The position numbers and the translations under genes are program-made. Below, in pieces: positions 54,607-63,854 of a stretch of 64,000 nucleotides of DNA (its first letter is position 1; each line of letters starts with the position of its first letter). Origin of the DNA: Rhinopomastus cyanomelas (Eukaryota > Chordata > Aves > Bucerotiformes > Rhinopomastidae); the NCBI GenBank assembly GCA_013400115.1, contig VXBP01009037.1, forward strand, positions 506,022 through 570,021. Reading direction: 5' to 3'. The notes below the pieces were generated by a model. The model was given only the letters and a program-made list of their open reading frames with translations. It was not told the origin of the DNA and did no database searches.

Positions 54607-55061
54607 CGCGGGGAGCAGCGGTGCAGGATGTGGCTGGGAACGCGGTGCTTCGCTGTCTCGGCGCGGTGCTGTTACACGCTAATTAAATTAAGGGCAGCGT
54701 GTTAGCTGGTGATTAGCCGGAGCTGCTGTAACGGGCCGGGCGGCGCGACAGGCGGCGAACAAAGCGCCGGGCGCGTGGTGCCGGTGGCTCCCACCTCCGG
54801 GCCGCCTGCGCTCGCCGCGAGCAGCCTCCGCCCTTCCCGCGCCCGAGCGCTCGGTGCCGCCGGGATGCGCTTTGATCCGCGCTGCTTATGTTCGGTTGGA
54901 TTAGAGGGACTTTAATCACTGCACAGGGCTGTGTTTGGATTAAGGGGGGAGAATTAACGCGTCGAGGAAGGAAGTAATGAGGCTGATCCTGCTCTGCGGG
55001 GCTGGCGGCACGAGCGCTCTGCGCGACGCGGGGTGGCACCGGGTGCGGCGGGCGCTGCTCG
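54607..55061. promoter_or_regulatory. CpG-rich island, candidate regulatory region
   Basis: CpG-dense in 54,605-54,870 and 54,990-55,060, enclosing AT-rich spots gctaattaaattaagg (54,679 on) and ggactttaatcactg. No CR1. This mixture is typical of developmental promoters and enhancers, but no transcript evidence exists. Confidence 0.3.
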
Positions 55062-55292
55062 GAGGAGGTGCCACATCAACCTGAGAAGGACCTTCTTCCC
55101 ATCCCAGTGAAGGTGCCAGAACCCTGGCAGGGGCTGCCCAGGGGGGTTGTGGAGTCTCCTTCTCTGGAGACGTTTCAGACCCTCCTGGACTGTTCCTGTG
55201 TTACTGGATCTAGGGGATCCAGCTGTGGCAGGGGGACTGGACTGGATGATCTTTTGAGGTCCCTTCCAAGCCCTAGTGTTCTGAGGTTCTTT
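55062..55292 (+). mobile_element. CR1 LINE 3' end, group A
   Basis: gaggaggtgccacatcaacc to gtgttctgaggttct. Single 3' unit and short ggactgttcc form. A small duplication of cccat/cccag lies near 55,100. Confidence 0.92.
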
Positions 55293-56119
55293 AGAGACTG
55301 AACTGGTTCATGAAGAGGTTGTGCTCTGACGGGCTGAGGCTCACGGCCGGCTGCCTCAGGTTGCCCTGGCGCCCGTTTGCTCGCAGGAAATGCACACGAT
55401 TGCTTTTGTTCCTGTTCAGGCGCAGAGTCGTTTCCCTAGAGACCCGGCACCACAGCCCCGCTCGCCAGCCCTGCCTGCAGTCGGTTGGGTCTGGGCTAAA
55501 CAAACCCATTGGCAGGTCCTGCCCCCTCAACGAGCCATTTTCCTGTTTGTTGAACAGCTGTGGACACTTGCCACGGGGCCCAGGAGGTCTCCAGGCAAAC
55601 AGATGTCCCTACAGGGGCTGGTTTCTTCTAGCAGCTGGAGACCGGGCCTGGAGCTGCATCACATTGACCTGACTTTGAAGTCTCTGAGGAGAGAGCTGAA
55701 GCCCTCAGCCGGGGCTGGAAGGGCAGCCTGCTGCTGCTAGTGAGGCTACGGCAGCGGTGGCAATGGGTGTGGAGCTCGGCAGGAGCAGGAAGGACGGCTC
55801 TTTGTTCAAAGGCAGCAGCTCACTTGTGATGAGGAGGGACACGGAGCTCGTCGGGGAGTTTGCGTGTCCCCCGGGAGCAGCAGATGCGCTGTCCCGCTGC
55901 TCATGCCGCGGCCGATCGAGGCTCCCTCCTGCCCTTCGAACCCCCCGCGACGCACCGCGAGGGCTGCGCTCGGTAGCTGCCTCGCTGGCGTCCGAGGAGC
56001 GCGGGTCCTGCCTCTCTGCTCGGCAGAGCAGCCCCAGGCGGCTTCCCAGCCGTCCTGCCAGGCGTGAGCTGCAGCAGGACCGAGGCGTTCAAGGGGCTGC
56101 ATCGGCGGCGCAGAGTCAC
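55293..56119. other. single-copy sequence, CpG-rich at the right
   Basis: CpG-rich in 55,890-56,080. No gene recognised. Confidence 0.4.
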
Positions 56120-56162
56120 TGCTCTAGGGACTGGAAGGGACCTCGAAAGGCCATCCCGCTCC
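56120..56162 (-). mobile_element. CR1 terminal scrap
   Basis: About 40 bp: complement of cctttcgaggtcccttccag. The remainder is lost. Confidence 0.68.
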
Positions 56163-56477
56163 GAGCACCACCAGCCTCACGGGCACCCCCGGTTTGGGTG
56201 GGACCTCAGCAGCTCTCAGCCCATCCCCAGAGCTGGGCAGCTCCCTCTGAGTGCCGGGGTGAGGGGTGTGTGGAGAAAGCCACCTGGGTGCGGGGGATCT
56301 GGGCACCAACCATCACATCACTTCTTCTCTAGGAAACAGCCCAGCGCTATAGAATTAGCAGCTTGGATGATTTCCTGGGAGATTAAAATAAATCCCAAAC
56401 CCAACCATCCTGGGCACGTTTGTCAGTGTGTGGAGGCAAGTCTGGAGGAGCAGAGCTGCTGGTGTGAAGCACAACGG
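56163..56477. other. single-copy spacer
   Basis: No feature recognised. Confidence 0.4.
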
Positions 56478-57080
56478 TGATCACAGAGCATCAGGGGTTG
56501 GAAGGGACCTCGAGAGATCACCCAGTCCAACCCCGGATGCAGCAGGATCCCCTAGAGCCAGTTGCACAGGAACAGACCAGGTGGGTTTGAAATGTCTCCA
56601 GAGAAGGAGACTCCACAGCCCCCCTGGGCAGCCCCTGCCAGGGCTCTGGCACCCTCACTGGGAACAAGGTCCTTCTCACACTGATGTGGAACCTCCTCTG
56701 CTCCAGCTCACACCCACTGCCCCTTGTCCTGTCACTGGGTGCCCCTGAGCAGAGCCTGGCTCCCTCCTCCTGACACCCTCCCTTCCCATATTGATCAACA
56801 TCCATGAGGTCACTGCTCAGGCTCCTTTTTTCCCAGTTCCAGAGCCCCAGCTCCCTCAGCCTGTCCTCAGCAGGGAGATGCTCCCCTCCCTCCATCATCT
56901 CTGTGGCTCTGAGCTGGGCTCTCTCCAGCAGCTCCGTGTCCTTCTGGAGCTGGGGTGCCCAGAGCTGGACACAAGATTCCAGCTGGGGTCTCACCAGGGC
57001 AGAGTAGAGGGGCAGGAGAACATCTCTTGATCTGCTATCCAGTCCAGGATGCCACTGGGCTTCTTGGCCACCAGGGCCCA
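56478..57080 (-). mobile_element. CR1 LINE, group A, best preserved copy
   Basis: About 600 bp: tail at 56,478, single 3' unit, short form of the ORF2 end, and ORF2 upstream to the complement of ccctggtggccaagaagccc. Its ORF2 C-terminal frame is uninterrupted (next entry), making it the least damaged copy in the window. Confidence 0.94.
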
Positions 57081-57081
57081 T
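56518..57081 (-). pseudogene. CR1 ORF2 C-terminal remnant, 187 open codons
   Basis: The minus-strand frame from 57,081 to 56,518 has no internal stop. It contains LYSALVRPQLESC, WAPQLQKDTELLERAQ, RLRELGLW, DRTRG and VESPSLETFQ. This order matches the C-terminal portion of CR1/jockey-type ORF2, downstream of the reverse transcriptase core. The endonuclease and catalytic core are missing, so it cannot act alone. The end reads past the usual stop because of a 1-bp shorter sequence (see findings). The start Met is arbitrary, set by the 5' truncation. Confidence 0.85.
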
Positions 57082-57677
57082 TGCTGACTTGTGATGCCAT
57101 GGGATGTGCCATCACGGGAGCCATCAGCCCTGGCTCCACAGGTGGACACTGGTACCATGTGGATGGCTCAGGGGTCCTCACTGACCCCTCTGTGAGCAGT
57201 TCCTCTTCTCCCCTGGCCACAGCACATCCTGGTGCTGCAGGACGGGGAGGGAGCTCCTCCGTGTTTCGCATTCACCCTGGTTTTACTGGTGCCCAGCACA
57301 CAGCAGGGCAGCAATCAGCCATCAGACTCTCAAGCAGTGTCAGATTGTTTCTGAGAGGTGGAAGCAGGAGGAATGTTCTCTGCTCCCGGGGGCTTTTGCT
57401 GCAAGAGCTGAGCAGACTGAGGTCTGATGGTGCCTTGTGTCACTGGTTTTGCGGGGAGCTGCAGGAGCTGCTCAGTTTCCCTGCTGTGGGACAGGTGGGG
57501 TTTGCTGGTTTGTGGTTTATTTCTTGTTGGAAGAGACCCCAGTGATTCTGTGACTGAGCAAGAAGAAAATGGGACCTTGGAGATCAAGTCTGACCTTCAG
57601 CCCAACCTCACCGTGGCCACCCTTCTCCCCAGAGCAGCTGGTGACGCCGCCCAGGGACCCTGTAAGAGCAGAGTGTG
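57081..57677. other. single-copy sequence
   Basis: No feature recognised. Confidence 0.4.
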
Positions 57678-57997
57678 ATAGAATCACAGAATCCTTGAGG
57701 TTGGAAAAGACCCCTGGGATCATAGAGTGTAGCTATCAACCCCACTCTGCAAGGTCACCCCCAAACCACATCCCCCAGCACCACATCTCAGCCCCTTTTA
57801 AACTCATCCAGGGATGAGGAATCAGCCCCCACCCTGGGCAGCACAGCCCAGTCCCTGACCACTCTCTCCAGGAAGAATCTCTTCCTGATGGCCAGTCTGA
57901 CCCTCCCCTGGTGGAGCTTGAAGCCCTTCCCTCTGTTTCTGTCACCAATGACCTGTGAGCAGAGCCCAGCACCAGCATCTCTGCAGGGTCCTTGCAA
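57678..57997 (-). mobile_element. CR1 LINE 3' end, group B
   Basis: Tail atagaatcacagaatcc at 57,678, complement of cttttccaacctcaagg, then the group B blocks to the complement of gcaaggaccctgcagagatg, where it is abruptly replaced by group D sequence. Confidence 0.92.
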
Positions 57998-58122
57998 CAT
58001 CTCCAGGGATGGGGATGCCCCCACTGCCCTGGGCAGTCCAGTCCAGGCTCTGATCACTCTTTCCCTGAGGAAGGGCTTCCTGACATCCAACCTGACCCTC
58101 CCCTAGCAGCTTCAGGCCTTTG
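57998..58122 (-). mobile_element. CR1 group D internal fragment
   Basis: Complement of aggaagcccttcctcaggga and of ggactgggctgcccaggg; lacks the D 3' end. Squeezed between a B copy and an A copy. Confidence 0.85.
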
Positions 58123-58229
58123 TTGTGACTGGATCTAGGGGATCCTGCTGTGGCAGGGGGATGGGACTGGGTGATCTCTTGAGGTCCCTTCCCATCCCTC
58201 ATGCTCTGGGGTTCTGAGGTTCTGTGATG
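58123..58229 (+). mobile_element. CR1 group A terminal fragment
   Basis: tgtgactggatctaggggat to ggttctgaggttctgtgatg; two tail-like repeats. Abuts the D fragment in opposite orientation. Confidence 0.9.
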
Positions 58230-58459
58230 TTACTCCCACCCAATGCAAGGGCCAGGACGTGTGCTCCCCCAAACACCGGCCGTCCCCATCGGGAGAGGAC
58301 AGGGCTCACTTGGATCTGCCTTCTTGACGCCTGTTTCTCTACGACACACTCGGGGGTGTTCTAGGAGCTGCTGTTATTTTCATATCAGCGTAGAGCTGCA
58401 GTCAGGGAAGTGTGGTTGTGGGTGGCTGAGAGAACAAAGGGGGCTGCTCCTTGAAGGTC

Positions 58460-58665
58460 GGGACTGGGACCAGTGCTGTTTAGCATCTCTGGGCGCCAGG
58501 GGCAGGGGAACTGAGTGACCCCTCAGCCCCTTTGCTGATGACATCAAACTGTGTGGGGAGGGTGACACCCTGGAGGGAAGGGAGGGCGTCCAGAGGAGCC
58601 TCGCCAGGCTCCGGGATCCTTCTTGTCAGGAGGCTGGGGAAGGCTGTTCCCAAGGGCTGGTCTCT
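58460..58665 (+). mobile_element. old CR1 ORF2 fragment with RT motif
   Basis: Contains tttgctgatgacatcaaact (58,531 on), which translates as FADDIKL, the catalytic Asp-Asp motif of LINE reverse transcriptase. A gga cca gtg ctg ttt stretch (58,467 on, GPVLF) also fits the RT region but lies in another frame. From about 58,628 a group C segment (ggaaggctgttcccaagggc) follows, so an internal part is deleted. The only RT-core remnant seen in the window. Confidence 0.75.
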
Positions 58666-58865
58666 ACACCGAACTGCCTGCACAAGGGAGGTGATTGTTC
58701 AGCCAGGTGGGGCCTCCTCAAGCGGCAGCCGGACACAGCGTCAGGTCAGCGGCACAAACAGGCTGGCGTGAGGCAGCAGCCCCTGGGAGCATTGCCCCCA
58801 GCCACCATGCCTTCCACCCCATCCGGCCAGGGCAGCACAGAGCCTGCAGAGCTCCCGCCCTCAGG

Positions 58866-59086
58866 GAGCTGAGAGCTGGATCCAAGAGCAAACTGGGCCC
58901 TCCCCAGCCGCTGCTTCTGCTCCCCTGGGCTCCAGCCTGGAGGGGAGGGAAGATGGAGGCTGTTGCTGCTGTGAGCACAGGGCTGCTCCGAGCTGCACAC
59001 CCTGCGTGCTGGGGGGATGCTCTGGTCCAGGCAGCAGGACCAAGCCCTGCCCAGACCCAAACTGGTGTCTGCTTGCAGTGTACTGG
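58866..59086. repeat. 222-bp duplicated segment, copy 2
   Basis: Same sequence as 38,141-38,362 with about five differences and one deleted g. The flanks are unrelated on the left and only briefly similar on the right. No CR1 blocks inside. Confidence 0.93.
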
Positions 59087-59560
59087 TGTCTGCCTGTCCC
59101 AAAAGAGCTGCGGGCTTTGCTGCTACTGGAGAAGCTTGGAGAGGGTTCAGTTTCTGGACAGAGGACTGGAGCCAGAGGCATCTGGCAGAGCACAGACCCC
59201 TCTCCTCCTTGTTTTGAGTGTCTCCCGTGCAGGGCAGCGCTGCAGCGTGGACACTGGGATTTGCACACAGGCACTCAGGGGTTTTAGAGTGGCTCTGTGT
59301 TCTCTCCAGTCCCAAAGTGAATGGCTGAGCCCTTGCATCCATGTGGAACCCTGACCCTGTTCTCCAGCCCCAAGCACCTTGTGGAGGGTGGTGGTCCTGC
59401 TCGTTGGTGGAGGCAGGGGAAGCCCAGGGCGTGAGGGAGGCAGAATGCAGCACCCAGCTCGTGGGTTTGCCAGTTCCCATCTGCAGGGGAAGGGACTGGG
59501 GGTGGAACAAATGGCTGAAGCCACCTGCAAAGTAAAATCACCCCTGAAGTGGGTCATCGC
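59087..59560. other. single-copy sequence
   Basis: No feature recognised. Confidence 0.4.
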
Positions 59561-59790
59561 TGGCAGGGGCTGCCCAGGAGGCTGTGGAGTCTCCTTCTCT
59601 GGAGAGGCTTCAAACCCTCCTGAGTATGTTCTCACGTGACTGGATCTAGGAGATCCTGCTGTGTCAGGGGAATGGGACTGGGTGATCTTTCGAGGTCCCT
59701 TCCCATCCCTAATGCTCTGGTTCTGTGACTGGATCTAGGGAAACCTGCTGCGGCAGAGGGATGATCTTTCCAGTCCCTGATGTTCTGGGG
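59561..59790 (+). mobile_element. CR1 group A, 3' dimer with tail kept
   Basis: tggcaggggctgcccaggag to a first tail (gctctggttctgtga, 59,712-59,726), then directly ctggatctagggaaacctgc and a shortened second unit ending gttctgggg. It shows the form from which the tail-less fused junction could arise. Confidence 0.92.
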
Positions 59791-60460
59791 TGTTGCCTCC
59801 ACCTCCGACCCCAGAGCAGTGGTGGTGGCTCCTGGAGAGCGGTGATCTGGGCAGAGAAACAATTAGGTGGCTGAAGAGAGCTGAAGTTGTTGCGAAGAGG
59901 CTGAAGCTCCTCGAGGCGCGTTGCCTGGCTGGTCCAGCGCCGTCTGGAGCTCGCCATGAGCTAACAGCAGGAGGCAGAAGCCCCGGCCGAGGAGCCGGCA
60001 CCGCGTGTCCCTGCCTGGGAGCAACGTGCGCAAAGCGGAGGTAGCGATGGGTGCCCACCCTCGGCGGAGCCCCCAGTGCCCACGGCTCGCCCCCCTTCCC
60101 CTGGAGAGCTGTAAGGGGCCCGGGATCAGCGCTGGCTGCAGTCAGCCCCGCGCAGCGACGTGCGCACGCAGCGCGTGGGCTGGTGGTAATCGGGTGCCTC
60201 AGGAAACGTCTGTCCTTGGCACCGAGCGCTCGCTGCCTCCCCACCAGCGGGCTCCGTGCTGCGGGCGTCCGGTGGGCGGCCGCAGCCCCTTCCCAGCGCT
60301 CCCACCTGGCGCCCAGGACGCTGCTGGGGGCGTCGCGTCTGCACCCGGAGCCCTCCTCCGTGTCTGCTGGGTGCCTCCAGCGTCCCTCGAGGAGCAGGGG
60401 TGGTGGTTCTTGTAGGAGGCAGCAGCCCTGAGGCAGAGCCTCGTGTCCTGGCGGCAGCTT
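59791..60460. other. single-copy CpG-rich sequence
   Basis: CpG-rich in 59,930-60,330. Open frames on both strands without a recognisable family. Confidence 0.4.
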
Positions 60461-60560
60461 CACGGAGTCGCAGAACGTGAGGGACTGGAAGGGACCTCTA
60501 GAGATCGTCCAGTGCCATCCCCCTGCCAGAGCAGGAGCCCCTGGATCCAGTCGCACAGGC
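60461..60560 (-). mobile_element. CR1 group A terminal fragment
   Basis: Tail at 60,461 (complement of cgttctgcgactccg), complement of gatctctagaggtcccttcc, and the end of ORF2 (gtcgcacag). Confidence 0.87.
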
Positions 60561-60866
60561 TGGGAGGGTCTCTTTGAGGGGCTGTTAGCAGCCCACGGCC
60601 AAGCTGCGCACACTCTGTGCGGTGCTCAGCATCACCCACGCGCCAGGGCTGCTCCTCAGCTTCACCGGTGAGTTAGAGTGGAGCCGGCTGTGAGTGAGAT
60701 AAGCTGTGGGGCTGGCTTGCTGCTGATGTCTATCAGTTAGTGCAGTGCTACTCCAGGAAAACCGATCCCTTCCAACCTGGAGATTAAACCCTGACAAATG
60801 TTTGCTCGGGACTGCCAGGACCGATGGGAGGGCTCTGCTGCGCCCGGCTGCCCTGCAGACCACTGC
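60561..60866. other. single-copy spacer
   Basis: No feature recognised. Confidence 0.4.
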
Positions 60867-61298
60867 AGCGCAGAGCCACGAGATGATGGAGGGAGGGGAG
60901 CATCTCTCTGCTGAGGGAGCTGGGGCTCTGGAGCTGGAAAAAGGAGCCTGAGGGGTGACCCCGTGGATGTTGATCAATATGGGAAGGGAGGGTGTCCGGA
61001 GGATGGAGCCAGGCTCTGCTCAGGGGCACCCAGTGACAGGACAAGGGGCAGCGGGTGTGAGCTGGAGCAGAGGAGGCTCCTCACCAATGTGAGAAGGACC
61101 TTGTTCCCAATGAGGGTGACAGAGCCCTGGCAGGGGCTGCCCAGGAGGGCTGTGGAGTCTCCTTCTCTGGAGACATTTCAAACCCTCCTGGACTGTTCCT
61201 GTGTGACTGGATCTGGGGGATCCTGCTGTGGCAGGGGATGGGGCTGGGTGGTCTTTCGAGGTCCCTTCCCATCCCTGATGCTCTGTGATTCTATGATT
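60867..61298 (+). mobile_element. CR1 LINE, group A
   Basis: gcgcagagccacgagatgat to gctctgtgattctatgatt with two 8-bp tail repeats. Single 3' unit and short ggactgttcc form. Small deletion after gagcatctctctgctga. Confidence 0.94.
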
Positions 61299-62103
61299 AA
61301 GTTGCTGGGGGGTCTGCAGCAGGGGGAAGGGGGCAGTATTTTATCCCTCCAGGATGAAATGCTCCTGTGAGAGTACATAAATGAGCTGCTGAGAGGGTGG
61401 CAGCTGCCCTGCTGGACTGGGCTACCTCCTGCCTGCGCTGCCAGTGCTCTGGAGGGTGCTCTGGATCCCTGTTCCTCAAAGTACCTGCTTGAGGGCACCA
61501 AACAGAGGGGAAGGTTGTAGCAGAACCCCCTCTGCTGTTACAAACCCCGGTGCTAGTGTTGCTAGAGGGGTCCATCTGACTCCCCATCAAGTTTCCCTTC
61601 AGAGCAGTAGGTAGATGTGAGATGGCACCATCTGTTGTTTGTTGTTTAGAGCCCACAGCTTTTAGCCCATCTCGGTGTGTTGAGCTTGTCACAGGCAGGC
61701 TCTGCTGAAACTCCTCAACAGGTGAGTGTCTGAGCAGGTTTATGTGAGGGAACCCGTTGATCCAGTTCTGCTGGGAACTTGGATGCTCGGGATGTCAACT
61801 GAGGTGCTCGTAGATGTGACCCCCGGGCTGGCAGAGGTAGCTGAAGCAGACAACCCAGGGAAACTTCCCTCTCCTCTTCTGGAACAGAAATGAGAGGTCA
61901 CTTCATTTCAGGTCCTGTCACTGGACACCTTTGCCTTGGGGACTGCTCAGCAGAGGGTTGACCTATGCTCTGGGGGGTTCATCCAGGCAGGGAGCGACCA
62001 CCGCTCGGCAGCTGGTGTTTCTGAGGGGGATCTGTCAGAGCCTCCCAGGAACTGCCCAGGAGAATGAGAACAGCATCTGCAGTTCTGCTGGGCTGAATGA
62101 GAC
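61299..62103. other. single-copy sequence
   Basis: No repeat or gene recognised. Confidence 0.4.
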
Positions 62104-62350
62104 TGGCAGGGGCTGCCCAGGGGGGCTGTGCGGCCTCCTTCTCTGGAGACATTTCAAACCTGCCTGGGATGTTCCTGTGTGACTGGATCAAGGGGATCCT
62201 GCTGCAGCAGCGGGATGGGACTGGGTGATCTCTCGAGGTCCCTTCCAGTCCCTAATGACTGGATCTGGGGGATCCTGCTGTGGCAAGGGGACTGGACTGG
62301 GTGGTCTCTCGAGGTCCCTTCCAACCCTAGTGCTCTGTGGTTCTGTGGTT
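62104..62350 (+). mobile_element. CR1 group A, fused 3' dimer, well preserved
   Basis: tggcaggggctgcccagggg to tctgtggttctgtggtt. The two 3' units are nearly complete and joined by ccctaatgactggatctggg (62,251). This is the clearest example of the fused dimer in the window. Confidence 0.94.
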
Positions 62351-62821
62351 TCATTCCACAAGTGGTTGGGAATTGCATCCCTACAAAGGTTCTGCGCTGC
62401 CGTGGGAGATCTGACTGCTCTGCGCGCCCAAAAGAGGAGGGAAAACACTCCTGTCTGAGGTTCTGAGCGCCCCGGGGAGCCCCTGGTTTGCCTGAGGACA
62501 GCAGCATCATCCCCAAGCCTTCTGTCGTGCTCCAGCACTCCGGGTCCAGCTGATTTACAGCCCCAGGACCGGTGCCACTGGATGTTTGTCTGCTGCCGCT
62601 GTGATGGAGAGCTGGGGGGGCTTTGGCAGAGAGGCTCAGGCAATGATTTTGAGCCGTAAAATGAAGGACTCGTATGTGGTGAGAACTCAGCTCAGCCCCT
62701 GCTGCTGCTCATTCGTCCCTTTAATTTTTGCTGGCGAAGCTGTGACGCCCTCAGCAGCGAGAAGAGGCTTCCTCAGCTCCTCGAAGTGAAGGGAGGAGAA
62801 ACGAGCCCTCAGGCTGCAGGG
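62351..62821. other. single-copy sequence
   Basis: No feature recognised. Confidence 0.4.
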
Positions 62822-62873
62822 CAGCAGCCTTTGAGGTTCCTTTCAACCCGGCCCATTCCGTGATCCTGTGGTG
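62822..62873 (+). mobile_element. CR1 terminal scrap, old
   Basis: tttgaggttcctttcaaccc followed by ccattccgtgatcctgtgg. Classic CR1 end. Confidence 0.7.
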
Positions 62874-63289
62874 TGTGGGGTGGTTCACCCTGGGCCACCT
62901 GGGCTGGGCTGGAGGAGGGAGCTGCTCTCGGGGATTTGCAGAGGAGGTTGGTGGTTGTTTTTTCACCCTGAATCTCTGCACCAAGGATGCTGGTTCTCTC
63001 CTGACTGCTGGAGACTTCCTGTGACCCAGAGTTCAAGGTTTCATGTTGAATGAGGAGTCACCAGTGGCTTCTCCTGCAGCCTGGCAGGAGCAGAGGGCAG
63101 GTCTGGACCGGGGTGTTGGGAGGGTGGTGGTGCTGCTGTGGGTGGGAAGACTTTTCTCAGCAGCAGCAGCAGCACCCACAGAGGTCAGTGCTGAGCCAGG
63201 CACCCGCTTCCCACAGCGCCTGGCAGGGTTTAGTCTGCCTTCTCAGCACAGCCTGGGCCTGAGGGATGGGGCTGCACCCTGCTCACTGG
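62874..63289. other. single-copy sequence
   Basis: A short cag-type run lies near 63,160. No gene recognised. Confidence 0.4.
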
Positions 63290-63516
63290 TGCTCAGTAAC
63301 AGCACAAGGCACAGACTGGAGCATGGGCCCTTGCACCTGAGGGCTGGGACGGTGGCAGAGCCCTGGCCCCGGCTGCGCAGGCAGGTTGTGGAATCTCCTG
63401 CTCTGGAGACATCCCAACCCCCTCCTGGATACCTCCTGGATCACCTGCTCTGGGTGACTCCGCTGCAGAGGTCGGGGTGATCTCCAGAGGCCCCTGCCAA
63501 CCTCCACCAGTCCTGA
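63290..63516 (+). mobile_element. old CR1 3' end
   Basis: gtggcagagccctggccccg, gaatctcctgctctggagac, gggtgatctccagaggcccc and tgccaacctccaccagtcct follow the CR1 order, strongly diverged. Ends against a minus-strand CR1 tail. Confidence 0.78.
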
Positions 63517-63527
63517 TCCTGCTGGAC

Positions 63528-63712
63528 TCATGAAATCTCTGTGGTTGGAAAGCCCTTCCAACCGCTCCCCCTGCACTGCCAGGTCCCCACAAACCCTTGG
63601 CCCTCACTCCACATCTCCACATCCTTTAAAACCCTGCAGGGATGGGATGGGATCTCTTTCACAGCCCTGGGCAGCCTGTTCCAAAGGCCAGCGACCCCTT
63701 CAGTGAAGGGTC
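63528..63712 (-). mobile_element. old CR1 3' end
   Basis: Complement of ccaaccacagagatttcatg, of ccatccctgcagggttttaa and of gaacaggctgcccagggc. Tail to tail with the preceding copy. Confidence 0.8.
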
Positions 63713-63757
63713 TCGGACCCTTCCGGGGCTCTGCTGCGGGATGGTGCCAGGAGCGCT

Positions 63758-63854
63758 TGGGATGATGCTGGGAGTGCTCCGGGTAATGCTGGGAGCACTG
63801 TGGATGATACTGGGAGCACTCCGGGTGATGCTGGGAGCACTCGGGATGATGCTG
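63758..63854. repeat. about 21-bp tandem repeat, 4-5 copies
   Basis: Units of the type gatgctgggagcactccggg, with variation at several positions. Minus-strand frames give a Ser/Pro/Ala repeat (for example SIIHSAPSITRSAP), which is a by-product. Confidence 0.92.
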
